Positions 36,913 to 45,742 of a stretch of 64,000 nucleotides of DNA are shown piece by piece. The stretch is from an uncultured Prevotellaceae bacterium (lineage in GTDB: Bacteria > Bacteroidota > Bacteroidia > Bacteroidales > Bacteroidaceae): positions 1-64,000 of the forward strand of contig ONDJ01000008.1 in the NCBI GenBank assembly GCA_900316575.1, given 5' to 3'. The position numbers were made by a program, and so were the translations under genes. Position 1 is the first letter of the stretch; each line of letters opens with the position of its first letter. A model generated the notes under the pieces. That model made no database searches. It saw nothing but the letters and a program-made list of their open reading frames with translations, and was not told where the DNA came from.

Positions 36913-37617
36913 ATGGGCAAGCTATACCTGGTACCTACACCCGTGGGTAATATGGATGACATAACGCTTCGTGCCATAAAAGTGCTCGGAGAGGTCAGCT
37001 TGGTGTTGGCCGAAGACACACGCAGAGCAGGCATGTTGCTCAAGCATATAGGTGTGGAAGCCCGTTTGTTTTCCCATCATAAGTTTAACGAGCACCAAAC
37101 AGCCGTGTCGTTGGCTTCACGCATTGTTGCGGGCGAAGCTATGGCACTCATTACCGACGCAGGAACTCCAGGCATTAGCGACCCAGGCTTCTTGTTGGTG
37201 CGCGAAGTGGTGCGACAGGGTGGAGATGTAGAATGCCTGCCAGGTGCTACGGCGTTTGTGCCAGCACTGGTATGTTCGGCATTGCCTTGTGAAAGATTTT
37301 GCTTCGAAGGATTTTTGCCCCACAAGAAAGGTCGCCAAACACGCATTGCCGCTTTGAAAGAGGAGGAACGCACAATGATTTTCTACGAGTCGCCGCATCG
37401 CCTGGTACGACTGCTTCAAGAACTCTCTGCCGCCTTTGGTGAAACGCGCCTTGCCAGCGTTTCGCGCGAAATCAGTAAGGTTCATGAAGAAACCCGTCGA
37501 GGCACGCTCCAAGAGCTATCGCAGCATTTCGCAGACGTACCGCCAAAGGGTGAAATCGCAGTTTGCGTAGAAGGGCACAATCCCAAGCGCAAAACAAAAG
37601 AGCAGGCCGATGATTAA
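36913..37617 (+). CDS. rsmI: 16S rRNA (cytidine1402-2-prime-O)-methyltransferase
   Basis: 234 residues of the tetrapyrrole-methylase fold. MGKLYLVPTPVGNMDDITLR, EVSLVLAEDTRRAGMLLKHI, ITDAGTPGISDPGFLLVREV and FYESPHRLVRLLQEL are the family signatures; the last is typical of RsmI rather than of porphyrin methylases. Uses S-adenosylmethionine to methylate C1402 in the P-site of 16S rRNA. Slightly shorter than the Escherichia coli enzyme, which has a longer C-terminal part. Confidence 0.95.
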   Translation: MGKLYLVPTPVGNMDDITLRAIKVLGEVSLVLAEDTRRAGMLLKHIGVEARLFSHHKFNEHQTAVSLASRIVAGEAMALITDAGTPGISDPGFLLVREVVRQGGDVECLPGATAFVPALVCSALPCERFCFEGFLPHKKGRQTRIAALKEEERTMIFYESPHRLVRLLQELSAAFGETRLASVSREISKVHEETRRGTLQELSQHFADVPPKGEIAVCVEGHNPKRKTKEQADD

Positions 37618-37734
37618 ACTCTTGATGCCCATGAACCTCTAAAAACATAGGAGCTTTTTCCCTTTTAGTCCTTTCATTTCTAAAATTTCTCAGACCATAC
37701 ACACAAACTCATGAACACAAAAACATTTATTACA

Positions 37735-38682
37735 ATGAAACCTTTACACATTCTCCTCGTAGCATTAACAGCCACCTTGGCTTTCTCTTGCCAGCCCAAG
37801 GGTTCAGACAAAGATGCAACCGAAGCTACTATTGACTCCCTGCGCCAGGCTTTGGCTGAGTCGAAAAACGAATCCAGCGACCTGATGGGAACGGTTGATG
37901 CCATCCAGGAAGGCTTCCGCATGATTAGCGAGGCCGAGGGTGAAGTGACCGAACTGCGAGCAGAAGGAGCTGCAGCTAATCGCGACTCTATCATTTCGAA
38001 GATGGCCTCTTTGCAGCAGCGTTTGCAACAGAACCGCGAGCTTATTGCCAATCTGCAAGACCAGTTGCGCAAAGCCAACCAAACAGACGAAACCACACGC
38101 CGCACGTTTGAAAACATGGTGGCACAGTTCCAGCGTCAGTTAGAAGAAAAGCAACAGACAATTGAAGCTTTGCAGCGTGCTCTTGAACAGCGCGACGCTA
38201 CTATCGCACAGCAACAAGGACAAATCAGCGACTTGAACACCACCACGCAGCGTCAGCAGACACAGATCAGCGACCTTCAGGAAAGCTCCAGCCGCCAAAG
38301 TCAGCAGATTCAGCGTCAGCAACAGACCATTGAAGAGAACCAGCGCACCTCAGCAGCGCAAGCGCAAGAAATTAGTCGCCAACAAGCTGAAATGAACACC
38401 GCCTACTATGTGTTTGGCACCAAGAAAGAACTCAAAGCTCAGAATATCCTCAGCAGCGGCGAAGTGTTGCGCTCAGGTTTTAACCGCGATTATTTCACAA
38501 AGATTGACATTCGCACTACGAAGGTCATCAATCTCTATTCCAAGAAAGCAGAGTTGCTCACCAACCACCCATCAGGTTCGTATGTGTTGGAAAAGAATGC
38601 GCAGAAGCAATATGTATTGCGCATCACCAACCCACAAGCCTTTTGGAGCACAAGCAAATATCTGGTAATACAAGTGAAATAG
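37735..38682 (+). CDS. Coiled-coil lipoprotein
   Basis: 315 residues from the ATG at 37735; an ATG eight codons earlier is also in frame but adds a polar stretch before the signal. MKPLHILLVALTATLAFSCQ ends in the lipobox AFSC. Residues about 30-225 form a long coiled coil very rich in Gln, Glu and Arg (repeats such as QQTIEENQR and QQTQISDLQE), and the last 90 residues are a compact beta-rich domain (YYVFGTKKELKAQNILSSGE). The family is common in Bacteroidetes but without an assigned role; an envelope spacer or anchor is plausible. Followed by a glycine-zipper lipoprotein. Confidence 0.75.
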   Translation: MKPLHILLVALTATLAFSCQPKGSDKDATEATIDSLRQALAESKNESSDLMGTVDAIQEGFRMISEAEGEVTELRAEGAAANRDSIISKMASLQQRLQQNRELIANLQDQLRKANQTDETTRRTFENMVAQFQRQLEEKQQTIEALQRALEQRDATIAQQQGQISDLNTTTQRQQTQISDLQESSSRQSQQIQRQQQTIEENQRTSAAQAQEISRQQAEMNTAYYVFGTKKELKAQNILSSGEVLRSGFNRDYFTKIDIRTTKVINLYSKKAELLTNHPSGSYVLEKNAQKQYVLRITNPQAFWSTSKYLVIQVK

Positions 38683-38768
38683 CCAGTTTTCGTAGAGTTT
38701 ATCCGCGCTCGTGACGTTCTGAAATAGTAGCGCTTCAAATTGTTTCATTCCATAATCCCTTTCGACTC

Positions 38769-39416
38769 ATGAAAAATCTGTTCAATAGTGGTGTCGTGCT
38801 TGCTTTGCTTTTGTTAGCAAGCAGTTGCACTAGCGTCAATGAGTTCTATGGCGCAGCCACAGGCAGTAGCCTCGGCGGATTGTTTGGTTCGGCCATTGGC
38901 GGATTGATTGGCGGACCACGCGGTTCGGATGCCGGAACTATTGTCGGCATGGTAGCAGGCGGTGTTGCAGGTGCAGCCGCCACGCGTAGTACGGAGGAAC
39001 GCTCCTATAGGTCCTATGAGCGAAGCTACAATGACGAAGTGGACTACGACTACACACCTCAGCGTCATTACAGCACCTCTTCCTATAGCAATATAGTCGT
39101 TCGCAACATCACGTTCAATGATGAAAACGGCAATCGCTCGTTGGACAGCCGTGAGCGCGCTTATATCATTCTTGATATCTACAACGACGGACGCAGCGAT
39201 GTGTACGACATAGCTCCAACAATCACTTGTGACAATCGTCGCATAGTAGTTTCGCCGACAGCCATCATTAGTGCTTTGCCCAGCGGACGCGGAGCGCGAT
39301 ACAAGGCTACTGTGATGTCGCGTGGCAATCTTAAGAACGGCACAACTGTTTTCCGCATCAGTTTTGATGGAGGACGCACCATTGCTAAAACATTTACATT
39401 AAAAACACGACGTTAA
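38769..39416 (+). CDS. Glycine-zipper lipoprotein
   Basis: 215 residues. Lipobox LASSC near residue 20, then a glycine-zipper stretch (SLGGLFGSAIGGLIGG and GTIVGMVAGGVAGAAA, about 33-78) likely to insert in or pack on a membrane. After a Tyr/Ser/Arg-rich linker, residues about 110-215 form a beta domain (NITFNDENGNRSLDSRERAY, ILDIYNDGRSDVYDIAPTIT) resembling a CARDB-type immunoglobulin-like fold. The cellular role is unknown. Next to the coiled-coil lipoprotein, perhaps one envelope unit. Confidence 0.7.
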   Translation: MKNLFNSGVVLALLLLASSCTSVNEFYGAATGSSLGGLFGSAIGGLIGGPRGSDAGTIVGMVAGGVAGAAATRSTEERSYRSYERSYNDEVDYDYTPQRHYSTSSYSNIVVRNITFNDENGNRSLDSRERAYIILDIYNDGRSDVYDIAPTITCDNRRIVVSPTAIISALPSGRGARYKATVMSRGNLKNGTTVFRISFDGGRTIAKTFTLKTRR

Positions 39417-39493
39417 ACAAAAACAAATTTCGGAGTTCCCTCTCTCTCTTTGAGGAATAACGCTCTAATCAAGCAACAAACTCGTCTCAACAC

Positions 39494-41221
39494 ATGGAGT
39501 GGTTTATCAATCTCGTAACCGACACTAATTCTTTAGCACACATCTTTCTACTTTTTGCCGTTGTTATTTCTTCAGGAATGGCACTCGGCAAAGTAAAATT
39601 TGGCGGCATTGCCCTTGGCGCAACGTTTGTCTTATTCGTTGGCATTCTGATTGGGCATATCTATACCTACACAGGTTTGGCCAATGAAGAAAATCTTGCA
39701 GCCCCAGGCCAAGTGCTCAACTTTATTCAAGACTTCGGCTTGATCCTCTTTGTCTATTGCATCGGCCTTCAGGTCGGACCAGGCTTCTTCCACAGTTTCA
39801 AAACAGGCGGTGGCTTGCAGATGAACTACATCGCCATCGGCATCGTGTTGCTCAATGTGGCAACCATGCTCGGCTTGTACTATTTGGTTTTTGCTTCGCG
39901 CGGCGATGCCAAAGACCTTCCCATGATGGTCGGCGTATTGTATGGAGCTGTTACCAACACCCCTGGTCTTGGTGCCGCTCAAGAGGCCATTAAGTCTATT
40001 CCCGACTTAGATATGGGCGGTATGAACATCGCTTCGGGTTATGCTTGTGCCTATCCGTTGGGTGTTGTGGGCATCATCGGTGCTACAATAGCCTTGCGCT
40101 TTATATGTCGCATCTCACTTAAAGAAGAAGAGGAGGAAATACGCCGTGCACAAGAGGACAATCCCCATGCAAAGCCCCACCGCATGACGCTGAAAGTGAC
40201 GAACCATAGTATCAATGGCAAGAAACTTTCGCAGATACGCGAATTTCTGGGACGAACCTTTGTTTGCACGCGGATGCAAAAGGAGGGAGAGTTCGTTTCT
40301 CCAGGACATGATACCGTCGTTGGCTATGGCGATTTGATCAACTTGGTTTGTGCAGAGGACGATGCCGAGGCTGTTACGGCTTTCATTGGCGAAGTGGTCC
40401 ATGGCATAGATTGGAAAGAAGAGAAAGCGCCGATCGTTTCGCGCCGCATTTTGGTTACACAAAATAATGTGAACGGTAAGACCTTCGGACAAATGCACTT
40501 CAGCAGCGTTTATGGTGTCAACGTTACGCGCATTACGCGCCAAGGCATGGAGCTTTTTGCCGACCGCGCCCTTCGCATACAGATCGGCGACCGTCTGCTT
40601 GTGGCAGGTAGTGCCGATGATGTTGACCGCGTTGAGCGCGTCTTAGGAAACAGTGTGAAGCGACTTGACCATCCAAACATCGGTGCCATATTCCTTGGCA
40701 TTGTGTTGGGTATCGTACTCGGTATGTTGCCGATAGCCGTTCCTGGAATGAGCGTGCCTTTGAAGCTTGGCTTGGCAGGCGGTCCGTTGGTTGTGGCAAT
40801 TCTTATTGGAGCTTACAGCTATAAGTTCCATCTCAATACCTACATGACCAGCGGAGCCAACTTGTTTATTCGCGAACTTGGGCTATCACTCTTCTTGGCA
40901 GCTGTGGGTATCAAGGCCGGAAGCACGTTCTGGCAGACTGTGACCGATGGCGATGGGATTATCTATGTGTGGACAGGCTTTGTGATTACGGTGTTGCCGC
41001 TACTTATCATGGGCTTTGTGGCTCGCAAGGTGTTTAAGTTCAACTATTTCACCTTGATGGGTCTCATTGCAGGAAGCACCACAGACCCCCCAGCACTTGG
41101 ATATGCCAACCAGACTGCAAACAACGATGCGCCAAGTGTGGGTTACAGCACCGTTTATCCGCTCTCCATGTTCCTGCGCATACTCTGTGCTCAGGCCATT
41201 ATCCTATTCCTTTGTTCGTAA
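39494..41221 (+). CDS. AspT/YidE-family transporter with two TrkA-C domains
   Basis: 575 residues. Two homologous membrane halves (about 1-205 and 395-575) flank two RCK/TrkA-C-type regulatory domains (about 220-385, HSINGKKLSQIREFLGRTFV and NNVNGKTFGQMHFSSVYGVN). The repeats GLQVGPGFFHSFKTGGGLQM, YGAVTNTPGLGAAQEAI and GLIAGSTTDPPALGYANQTA are typical of the aspartate-alanine exchanger superfamily. Substrate unknown; YidE-type proteins have no firm assignment. Thirty bases before fucU. Confidence 0.85.
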   Translation: MEWFINLVTDTNSLAHIFLLFAVVISSGMALGKVKFGGIALGATFVLFVGILIGHIYTYTGLANEENLAAPGQVLNFIQDFGLILFVYCIGLQVGPGFFHSFKTGGGLQMNYIAIGIVLLNVATMLGLYYLVFASRGDAKDLPMMVGVLYGAVTNTPGLGAAQEAIKSIPDLDMGGMNIASGYACAYPLGVVGIIGATIALRFICRISLKEEEEEIRRAQEDNPHAKPHRMTLKVTNHSINGKKLSQIREFLGRTFVCTRMQKEGEFVSPGHDTVVGYGDLINLVCAEDDAEAVTAFIGEVVHGIDWKEEKAPIVSRRILVTQNNVNGKTFGQMHFSSVYGVNVTRITRQGMELFADRALRIQIGDRLLVAGSADDVDRVERVLGNSVKRLDHPNIGAIFLGIVLGIVLGMLPIAVPGMSVPLKLGLAGGPLVVAILIGAYSYKFHLNTYMTSGANLFIRELGLSLFLAAVGIKAGSTFWQTVTDGDGIIYVWTGFVITVLPLLIMGFVARKVFKFNYFTLMGLIAGSTTDPPALGYANQTANNDAPSVGYSTVYPLSMFLRILCAQAIILFLCS

Positions 41222-41251
41222 ATAAAACGAAACTTCTTTTTTAAGTAAGAT

Positions 41252-41692
41252 ATGCTTAAAGGTATTTCCCCGCTACTTTCACCTGAGTTGCTGAAAATTC
41301 TTTGCGAAATGGGGCATGGAGACGAAATAGTGCTCAGCGATGCTCACTTTCCTGCGCATACATTGGGTGTGTCTCATGTAGTGCGCGCCGATGGGCTGAA
41401 GGTAACGCAGCTGCTACGCGCTATCTTGCCCCTCTTTGAGCTTGATGCCTACGTGGAACATCCGCTCATCACCATGTCGCCCGTGCCAGGCGATACCTTG
41501 GACCCGTTCGTTGAAGCCTCTTATCTTGAGGCAATTCACGAAACCAATCCACAGATCGTGGATTTTGGTCGCGAAGAGCGTTTCGCCTTCTACGAGCGCG
41601 CCCGAAAAGCTTATGCTGTGGTAGTGACTGGAGAAACGGCAAAGTATGGCAACATTATTCTCAAGAAAGGAGTTACACCGATTAACGACTAA
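41252..41692 (+). CDS. fucU: L-fucose mutarotase (FucU/RbsD family)
   Basis: 146 residues. [20 protein letters not shown] and [15 protein letters not shown] carry the catalytic His and Asp of the FucU/RbsD fold; the C-terminal [20 protein letters not shown] has the Arg and Tyr used in sugar ring interchange. The enzyme converts alpha and beta anomers of fucose or a like sugar. No fucose kinase or permease of the usual type is next to it; the AspT-type gene upstream is the only transporter. Fucose is a mucin sugar, which fits the GH84 and GH18 genes of the window. Confidence 0.85.
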   Translation: MLKGISPLLSPELLKILCEMGHGDEIVLSDAHFPAHTLGVSHVVRADGLKVTQLLRAILPLFELDAYVEHPLITMSPVPGDTLDPFVEASYLEAIHETNPQIVDFGREERFAFYERARKAYAVVVTGETAKYGNIILKKGVTPIND

Positions 41693-41698
41693 ATCATC

Positions 41699-42337
41699 AT
41701 GAAAAAGTTTTTGCTTTTTTGTTTAATACTCTTTTCGCTCACGGTTTCTGCACAGCAGAACCAAATCATTCAGCGCAGCAAAACACCTTTCCTCTTTCCA
41801 GAATTTCGTCACGCAAAGGTGGTTCAAACTTTTGGTCGGCACATTGAAGTAGAAAAAGCTAATATCGCCATCAACAGCGGTAGCTTTGTCTATTTGCAAG
41901 GCGATAGTGTCCTTACTCCGACCAACAACAGCATACTCGGCGTAGAGTTCGACAGCGCACACGTTTATATGCGTGTAGATGCGATGGTGATGGGGCGCGT
42001 TTTGGCTTCACAGAACTACAATAACCTCTTGTGTGTAACTGCGGTGGATCGTGACCTACTTACCGAAGAGACCAACCGCTCAACTGCCATGGCCTTCTTG
42101 TCCATGACGTCTGCTCGCTTCGGCGACTACGACATCTTCGACCGCGATGAAGGATTCCCGCTTGCAAATACCTATTTTTTCAGCATCAAGGGTCAAGTTA
42201 TTCCAGCCATTGAGCGTATCGTGAAGAAGCACATAGCCCCCGATAAGAAGCGAGAATTCAAGGCGATGATGGATGACCGTTGGTGGAGTTGGCACGATGC
42301 CGAAAGCTTGGCCAAACTGTTGGAGTTGTTCCCTTAA
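41699..42337 (+). CDS. Secreted protein of unknown function
   Basis: 212 residues with a signal peptide (MKKFLLFCLILFSLTVSAQQ). The mature part has a beta-rich front (KVVQTFGRHIEVEKANIAIN, GSFVYLQGDSVL) and a helical end with the Trp-rich DDRWWSWHDAESLAKLLELF. No family recognised, no lipobox. Begins 6 bases after fucU, so probably co-transcribed. Confidence 0.6.
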   Translation: MKKFLLFCLILFSLTVSAQQNQIIQRSKTPFLFPEFRHAKVVQTFGRHIEVEKANIAINSGSFVYLQGDSVLTPTNNSILGVEFDSAHVYMRVDAMVMGRVLASQNYNNLLCVTAVDRDLLTEETNRSTAMAFLSMTSARFGDYDIFDRDEGFPLANTYFFSIKGQVIPAIERIVKKHIAPDKKREFKAMMDDRWWSWHDAESLAKLLELFP

Positions 42338-42442
42338 AGCGTGTCTTCCACAGAAACTTTGAGCTACTTTACGCACCAAAGTTTTGAAAGTGCTAAGGCG
42401 TAACCCCTCAAATTTTCCTTTCAATTATAAAGAACCTCTACG

Positions 42443-43531
42443 ATGATGAACACTTTCGGCACACTTTTTCGGCTGACAACTTTTGGTGAAAGCCACGGTG
42501 CTGCTATTGGCGGCGTTGTTGATGGTATGCCGTCGGGCGTGGCTGTTGACCAAGCTTTCATTCAGTCGGAACTCGATCGTCGTCGTCCTGGCCAGAGTGC
42601 TATCACAACGGGACGCAGTGAGGAAGACCGCGTGGAATTGCTCAGCGGAGTGTTTGAGGGAAAAACAACGGGAACTCCCATTGGCTTTATTATTCGCAAC
42701 AAAGACCAACATAGTGCCGACTATCAGAACCTATCTCAAGTGTTTCGCCCGTCTCATGCCGACTATACTTACTATCGCAAGTATGGTGTGCGCGACTATC
42801 GCGGCGGTGGCCGTACTTCAGCCCGCGAAACCGCGAGTAGGGTGGTGGCAGGAGCTTTGGCAAAGTTGGTGCTGAGGCAATATGGTATCCATGTTCAAGC
42901 TTATACATCTCAAGTGGGGCCACTTCGATTGGACAAAGATTATACACACTACAACCTTTCTGCAACAGAGACTAATCCAGTGCGATGCCCGGACCCTCAC
43001 TTGGCCGAACAGATGGAAGTCCTCATTCGCGAAGTCAAGGCTTCGGGCGATACCATAGGCGGTGTGGTGACAGGTGTTGTGAAAGGACTGCCTGCTGGAC
43101 TTGGTGAGCCCGTGTTCGACAAGTTCCATGCACGGCTTGGAGCTGCTATGCTCGGAATTAACGCCGCCAAAGGTTTTGAGATAGGCGATGGCTTTGCCAT
43201 AGCTACGAAGCGAGGAAGCGAAGTCAACGACTTGTTTGCTTCTGATGCCGACCAACGAATAACCACGCTGACTAATCATAGTGGTGGTGTACAAGGAGGC
43301 ATTACCAATGGACAGGATGTTGTGTTTCGTGTGGCCTTCAAGCCTGTAGCTACATTGCTTAAGGAACAACCCACGGTGGATGTTGACGGAAATCCCACCA
43401 TTGTCAAAGCAAAGGGACGACACGATCCTTGCGTTGTGCCCCGTGCAGTGCCTATCGTAGAAGCCATGGCTGCTATCACGGCCTTGGACTTCCTATTGTT
43501 ACAACAAAGGCTTCAACCGATTTCCTTTTAA
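42443..43531 (+). CDS. aroC: Chorismate synthase
   Basis: 362 residues. Converts EPSP to chorismate, the end of the shikimate route; needs reduced [43 protein letters not shown], the [20 protein letters not shown] signature and the [17 protein letters not shown] end are all present. A second Met one codon later (42446) is equally possible as start. Full length. Confidence 0.97.
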   Translation: MMNTFGTLFRLTTFGESHGAAIGGVVDGMPSGVAVDQAFIQSELDRRRPGQSAITTGRSEEDRVELLSGVFEGKTTGTPIGFIIRNKDQHSADYQNLSQVFRPSHADYTYYRKYGVRDYRGGGRTSARETASRVVAGALAKLVLRQYGIHVQAYTSQVGPLRLDKDYTHYNLSATETNPVRCPDPHLAEQMEVLIREVKASGDTIGGVVTGVVKGLPAGLGEPVFDKFHARLGAAMLGINAAKGFEIGDGFAIATKRGSEVNDLFASDADQRITTLTNHSGGVQGGITNGQDVVFRVAFKPVATLLKEQPTVDVDGNPTIVKAKGRHDPCVVPRAVPIVEAMAAITALDFLLLQQRLQPISF

Positions 43532-43551
43532 CCTTAATAATCCGAATAACC

Positions 43552-43989
43552 ATGAGTGCAACTTTATTCTGGGCAATCTTAATGCTCGTTTGCGCCTGCG
43601 TAGAACTGCTCACGGGCACATTGTATATATTGTGCCTTGCCGTAGGTGCATTGTTCGCCATTCCTTTTGCTGCTCTTGATGTGCCCTTAGCTTGGCAAGT
43701 CGTTGTGTTTGTCGCTCTGTCAGTCGCCAGTATCTACACGCTGCGTCCCATAGCCATGCGCTACCTTCATCGCACCGACAAGGACGATACCACCAGCAAT
43801 GCCGATGCTATCTTGGGTCGCGTGGGCGTAGTGAGCGAAGAGATACCAGCCCACGGCTTTGGCCGCCTGGCATTAGATGGCGACGACTGGAAAGCACAAT
43901 CTGCTGATGGCCAGGCCCTGCCCAAAGGTGCAAGAGCCAAAATCGTGGACCGCCAGAGCCTCGTTGTTACCGTAGAGCTCCTTTCTTGA
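43552..43989 (+). CDS. NfeD-like membrane protein
   Basis: 145 residues from the ATG at 43552; longer forms would overlap aroC. Two or three membrane segments (LFWAILMLVCACVELLTGTL, LCLAVGALFAIPFAAL, VVVFVALSVASIYTL) and a C-terminal OB fold (ADAILGRVGVVSEEIPAHGF through VDRQSLVVTVELL). Short NfeD proteins pair with SPFH proteins, and the next gene is one. Together they are thought to organise or guard membrane microdomains. Confidence 0.85.
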   Translation: MSATLFWAILMLVCACVELLTGTLYILCLAVGALFAIPFAALDVPLAWQVVVFVALSVASIYTLRPIAMRYLHRTDKDDTTSNADAILGRVGVVSEEIPAHGFGRLALDGDDWKAQSADGQALPKGARAKIVDRQSLVVTVELLS

Positions 43990-44033
43990 CGATAGCTTTT
44001 GCTATTTACCGCCGCGCTTCAAAGCGTCTGAGC

Positions 44034-44062
44034 AATAGTCTAATTGTAAATAGTCCAATTGT
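44034..44062 (+). repeat. Tandem 14-bp repeat before the SPFH gene
   Basis: AATAGTCTAATTGT (44034-44047) and AATAGTCCAATTGT (44049-44062), 15 bases apart, 31 bases before the ATG at 44094. Could be a regulator site; no known consensus fits. Confidence 0.45.
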
Positions 44063-44093
44063 CAAATATATAATCCTTTAATCTATTACTATC

Positions 44094-45056
44094 ATGGAAC
44101 CAATTTTGACTTTCTTGGTTGTGCTCGTTGTGCTGGCTGTTATCATTATCGCCAAGAGCATCCAAATCATTCCGCAAAGCGAAACGCGCATCATTGAACG
44201 CCTCGGGCGTTATCACGCAACGCTCAATCCTGGCATCAACGTCATCATCCCTTTCATTGACCGCGCCAAGGAGATTGTTGCCATTCGTGCAGGACGCTAC
44301 GTTTACACTTCGGCTATTGACCTGCGCGAACAAGTTTATGACTTTGACAAACAGAACGTTATCACCAAAGACAACGTACAGACCGAAATCAACGCTCTGC
44401 TCTATTTCCAAATCGTTGACCCTTTCAAGGCTGTTTATGAAATCAACAATTTGCCCAATGCTATTGAAAAGCTGACGCAGACCACCTTGCGTAACATCAT
44501 TGGCGAGCTGGAACTTGACGAAACACTGACTTCGCGCGACACCATCAATACAAAGCTCCGTTCAGTGCTTGATGATGCCACCGACAAATGGGGCGTAAAG
44601 GTCAATCGTGTAGAGCTTCAAGACATCATGCCGCCTGTCACGGTGCTTCAAGCTATGGAGAAACAGATGCAAGCCGAGCGCAACAAGCGAGCCCTTATCC
44701 TCCAGTCGGAAGGCGAAAAGGCCAGTGCCATTCTTAAGTCCGAAGGTGAAAAAGCCGCAGTCATCAACACGGCTGAAGCCCAGAAACAAAAAGCAATCCT
44801 TGAAGCCGAGGGTGAAGCCGAGGCACGTGTTCGCAAAGCCGAGGCCGAAGCCATCGCCATTGAGAAAGTAACAGCAGCCGTAGGTCAGAGCACCAATCCT
44901 GCCAATTACCTCTTGGCACAAAAATATATCCAGATGCTTCAGCAAGTAGCCAACGGCAAGAACGGTAGCAAAACGGTATTCCTGCCCATTGAAGCTACGG
45001 GTACACTTGGCTCATTGGCTGGAATCAAAGAACTCTTTGACGACAAGAAAGCTTAA
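44094..45056 (+). CDS. SPFH/band 7 stomatin-like protein (QmcA type)
   Basis: 320 residues. One N-terminal membrane anchor (FLVVLVVLAVIIIAKSIQII), the SPFH domain (about 25-190, SETRIIERLGRYHATLNPGI, AVYEINNLPNAIEKLTQTTL, LRNIIGELELDETLTSRDTI) and a long Ala/Glu/Lys coiled coil (about 190-275, with two copies of SEGEKA). Forms large rings in the inner membrane and often works with NfeD, encoded just upstream. QmcA in Escherichia coli is the nearest well-known type. Confidence 0.88.
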   Translation: MEPILTFLVVLVVLAVIIIAKSIQIIPQSETRIIERLGRYHATLNPGINVIIPFIDRAKEIVAIRAGRYVYTSAIDLREQVYDFDKQNVITKDNVQTEINALLYFQIVDPFKAVYEINNLPNAIEKLTQTTLRNIIGELELDETLTSRDTINTKLRSVLDDATDKWGVKVNRVELQDIMPPVTVLQAMEKQMQAERNKRALILQSEGEKASAILKSEGEKAAVINTAEAQKQKAILEAEGEAEARVRKAEAEAIAIEKVTAAVGQSTNPANYLLAQKYIQMLQQVANGKNGSKTVFLPIEATGTLGSLAGIKELFDDKKA

Positions 45057-45068
45057 ATACTTAGATAC

Positions 45069-45620
45069 ATGAAGAAGAATATAGGTAATTACAACGCCTG
45101 TTTCCCCACACCCATTGTAGTGGTAGGAGCAATGGTGAATGGTCGTCCCAATTGGTTTGAAGTAGCCTGGGTAGGCATTGGCGACCGCGACATCATCACC
45201 ATGAGTGTCACCCCCACTCATAAGACCTGCGAAGGCATCTTTGCCGAAAAGAAACTCAGCATCTCGCTGGTTGACCAGCCCATGCTTCAGAAAGCTGACT
45301 ACGTGGGCATTGTTAGTGGCAGCAAAGTTGATAAGAGCGAAGTGTTCCCATGGGAAAAAGGCGAGCTTGGTACCCCCGTTCCTACCGAAGCTCCCGTAGT
45401 GATGGAGTGTGAACTTCTTGATACCTATACGCAGCACGGAATGAACCTGCTCGTTTGTCGCGTGAAGCATACTTACGTTGAAGAAGATTTGCTCGACGAA
45501 AAAGGTAAGCCCGACTTCGCAAAACTCAAGCCCGTACTCTTTGAGCCCCGCTTCAACTATTTGCTCACAGGCGACGTGCTTGGTCCCTGCATTCAGCCAG
45601 GCAAAGCCTATAAAGCATAG
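45069..45620 (+). CDS. Flavin reductase-like (FMN-binding split barrel) protein
   Basis: 183 residues. MKKNIGNYNACFPTPIVVVG, NGRPNWFEVAWVGIGDRDII and TMSVTPTHKTCEGIFAEKKL match the flavoredoxin/flavin-reductase-like family that binds FMN at the dimer face. Likely a cytoplasmic electron-transfer protein or reductase with unknown partner. Thirteen bases after the SPFH gene; followed by a shared terminator. Confidence 0.85.
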   Translation: MKKNIGNYNACFPTPIVVVGAMVNGRPNWFEVAWVGIGDRDIITMSVTPTHKTCEGIFAEKKLSISLVDQPMLQKADYVGIVSGSKVDKSEVFPWEKGELGTPVPTEAPVVMECELLDTYTQHGMNLLVCRVKHTYVEEDLLDEKGKPDFAKLKPVLFEPRFNYLLTGDVLGPCIQPGKAYKA

Positions 45621-45680
45621 AGCCACCGCGCAGTCTGTAGCGCTTCCCGCTTGCTGCACGAACATTTTTGTGAAACTTAA

Positions 45681-45725
45681 AAACGCCCTAAACTTGCTTG
45701 AACTTTCAGCAAGTTTAGGGCGTTT
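45681..45725. terminator. Bidirectional terminator between convergent genes
   Basis: AAACGCCCTAAACTTGCT (45681-45698) pairs perfectly over 18 bases with 45708-45725 around a 9-base loop. A runs on the left and T at the right let it serve the flavin-reductase-like gene (plus) and res (minus, stop at 45743). Confidence 0.93.
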
Positions 45726-45742
45726 GGCGCATTTTACAAATC

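Noticed and set aside
36913..37617. Porphyrin methyltransferase
   Set aside because: Shares the fold, but the GTPGISDPG and FYESPHR motifs are those of RsmI.
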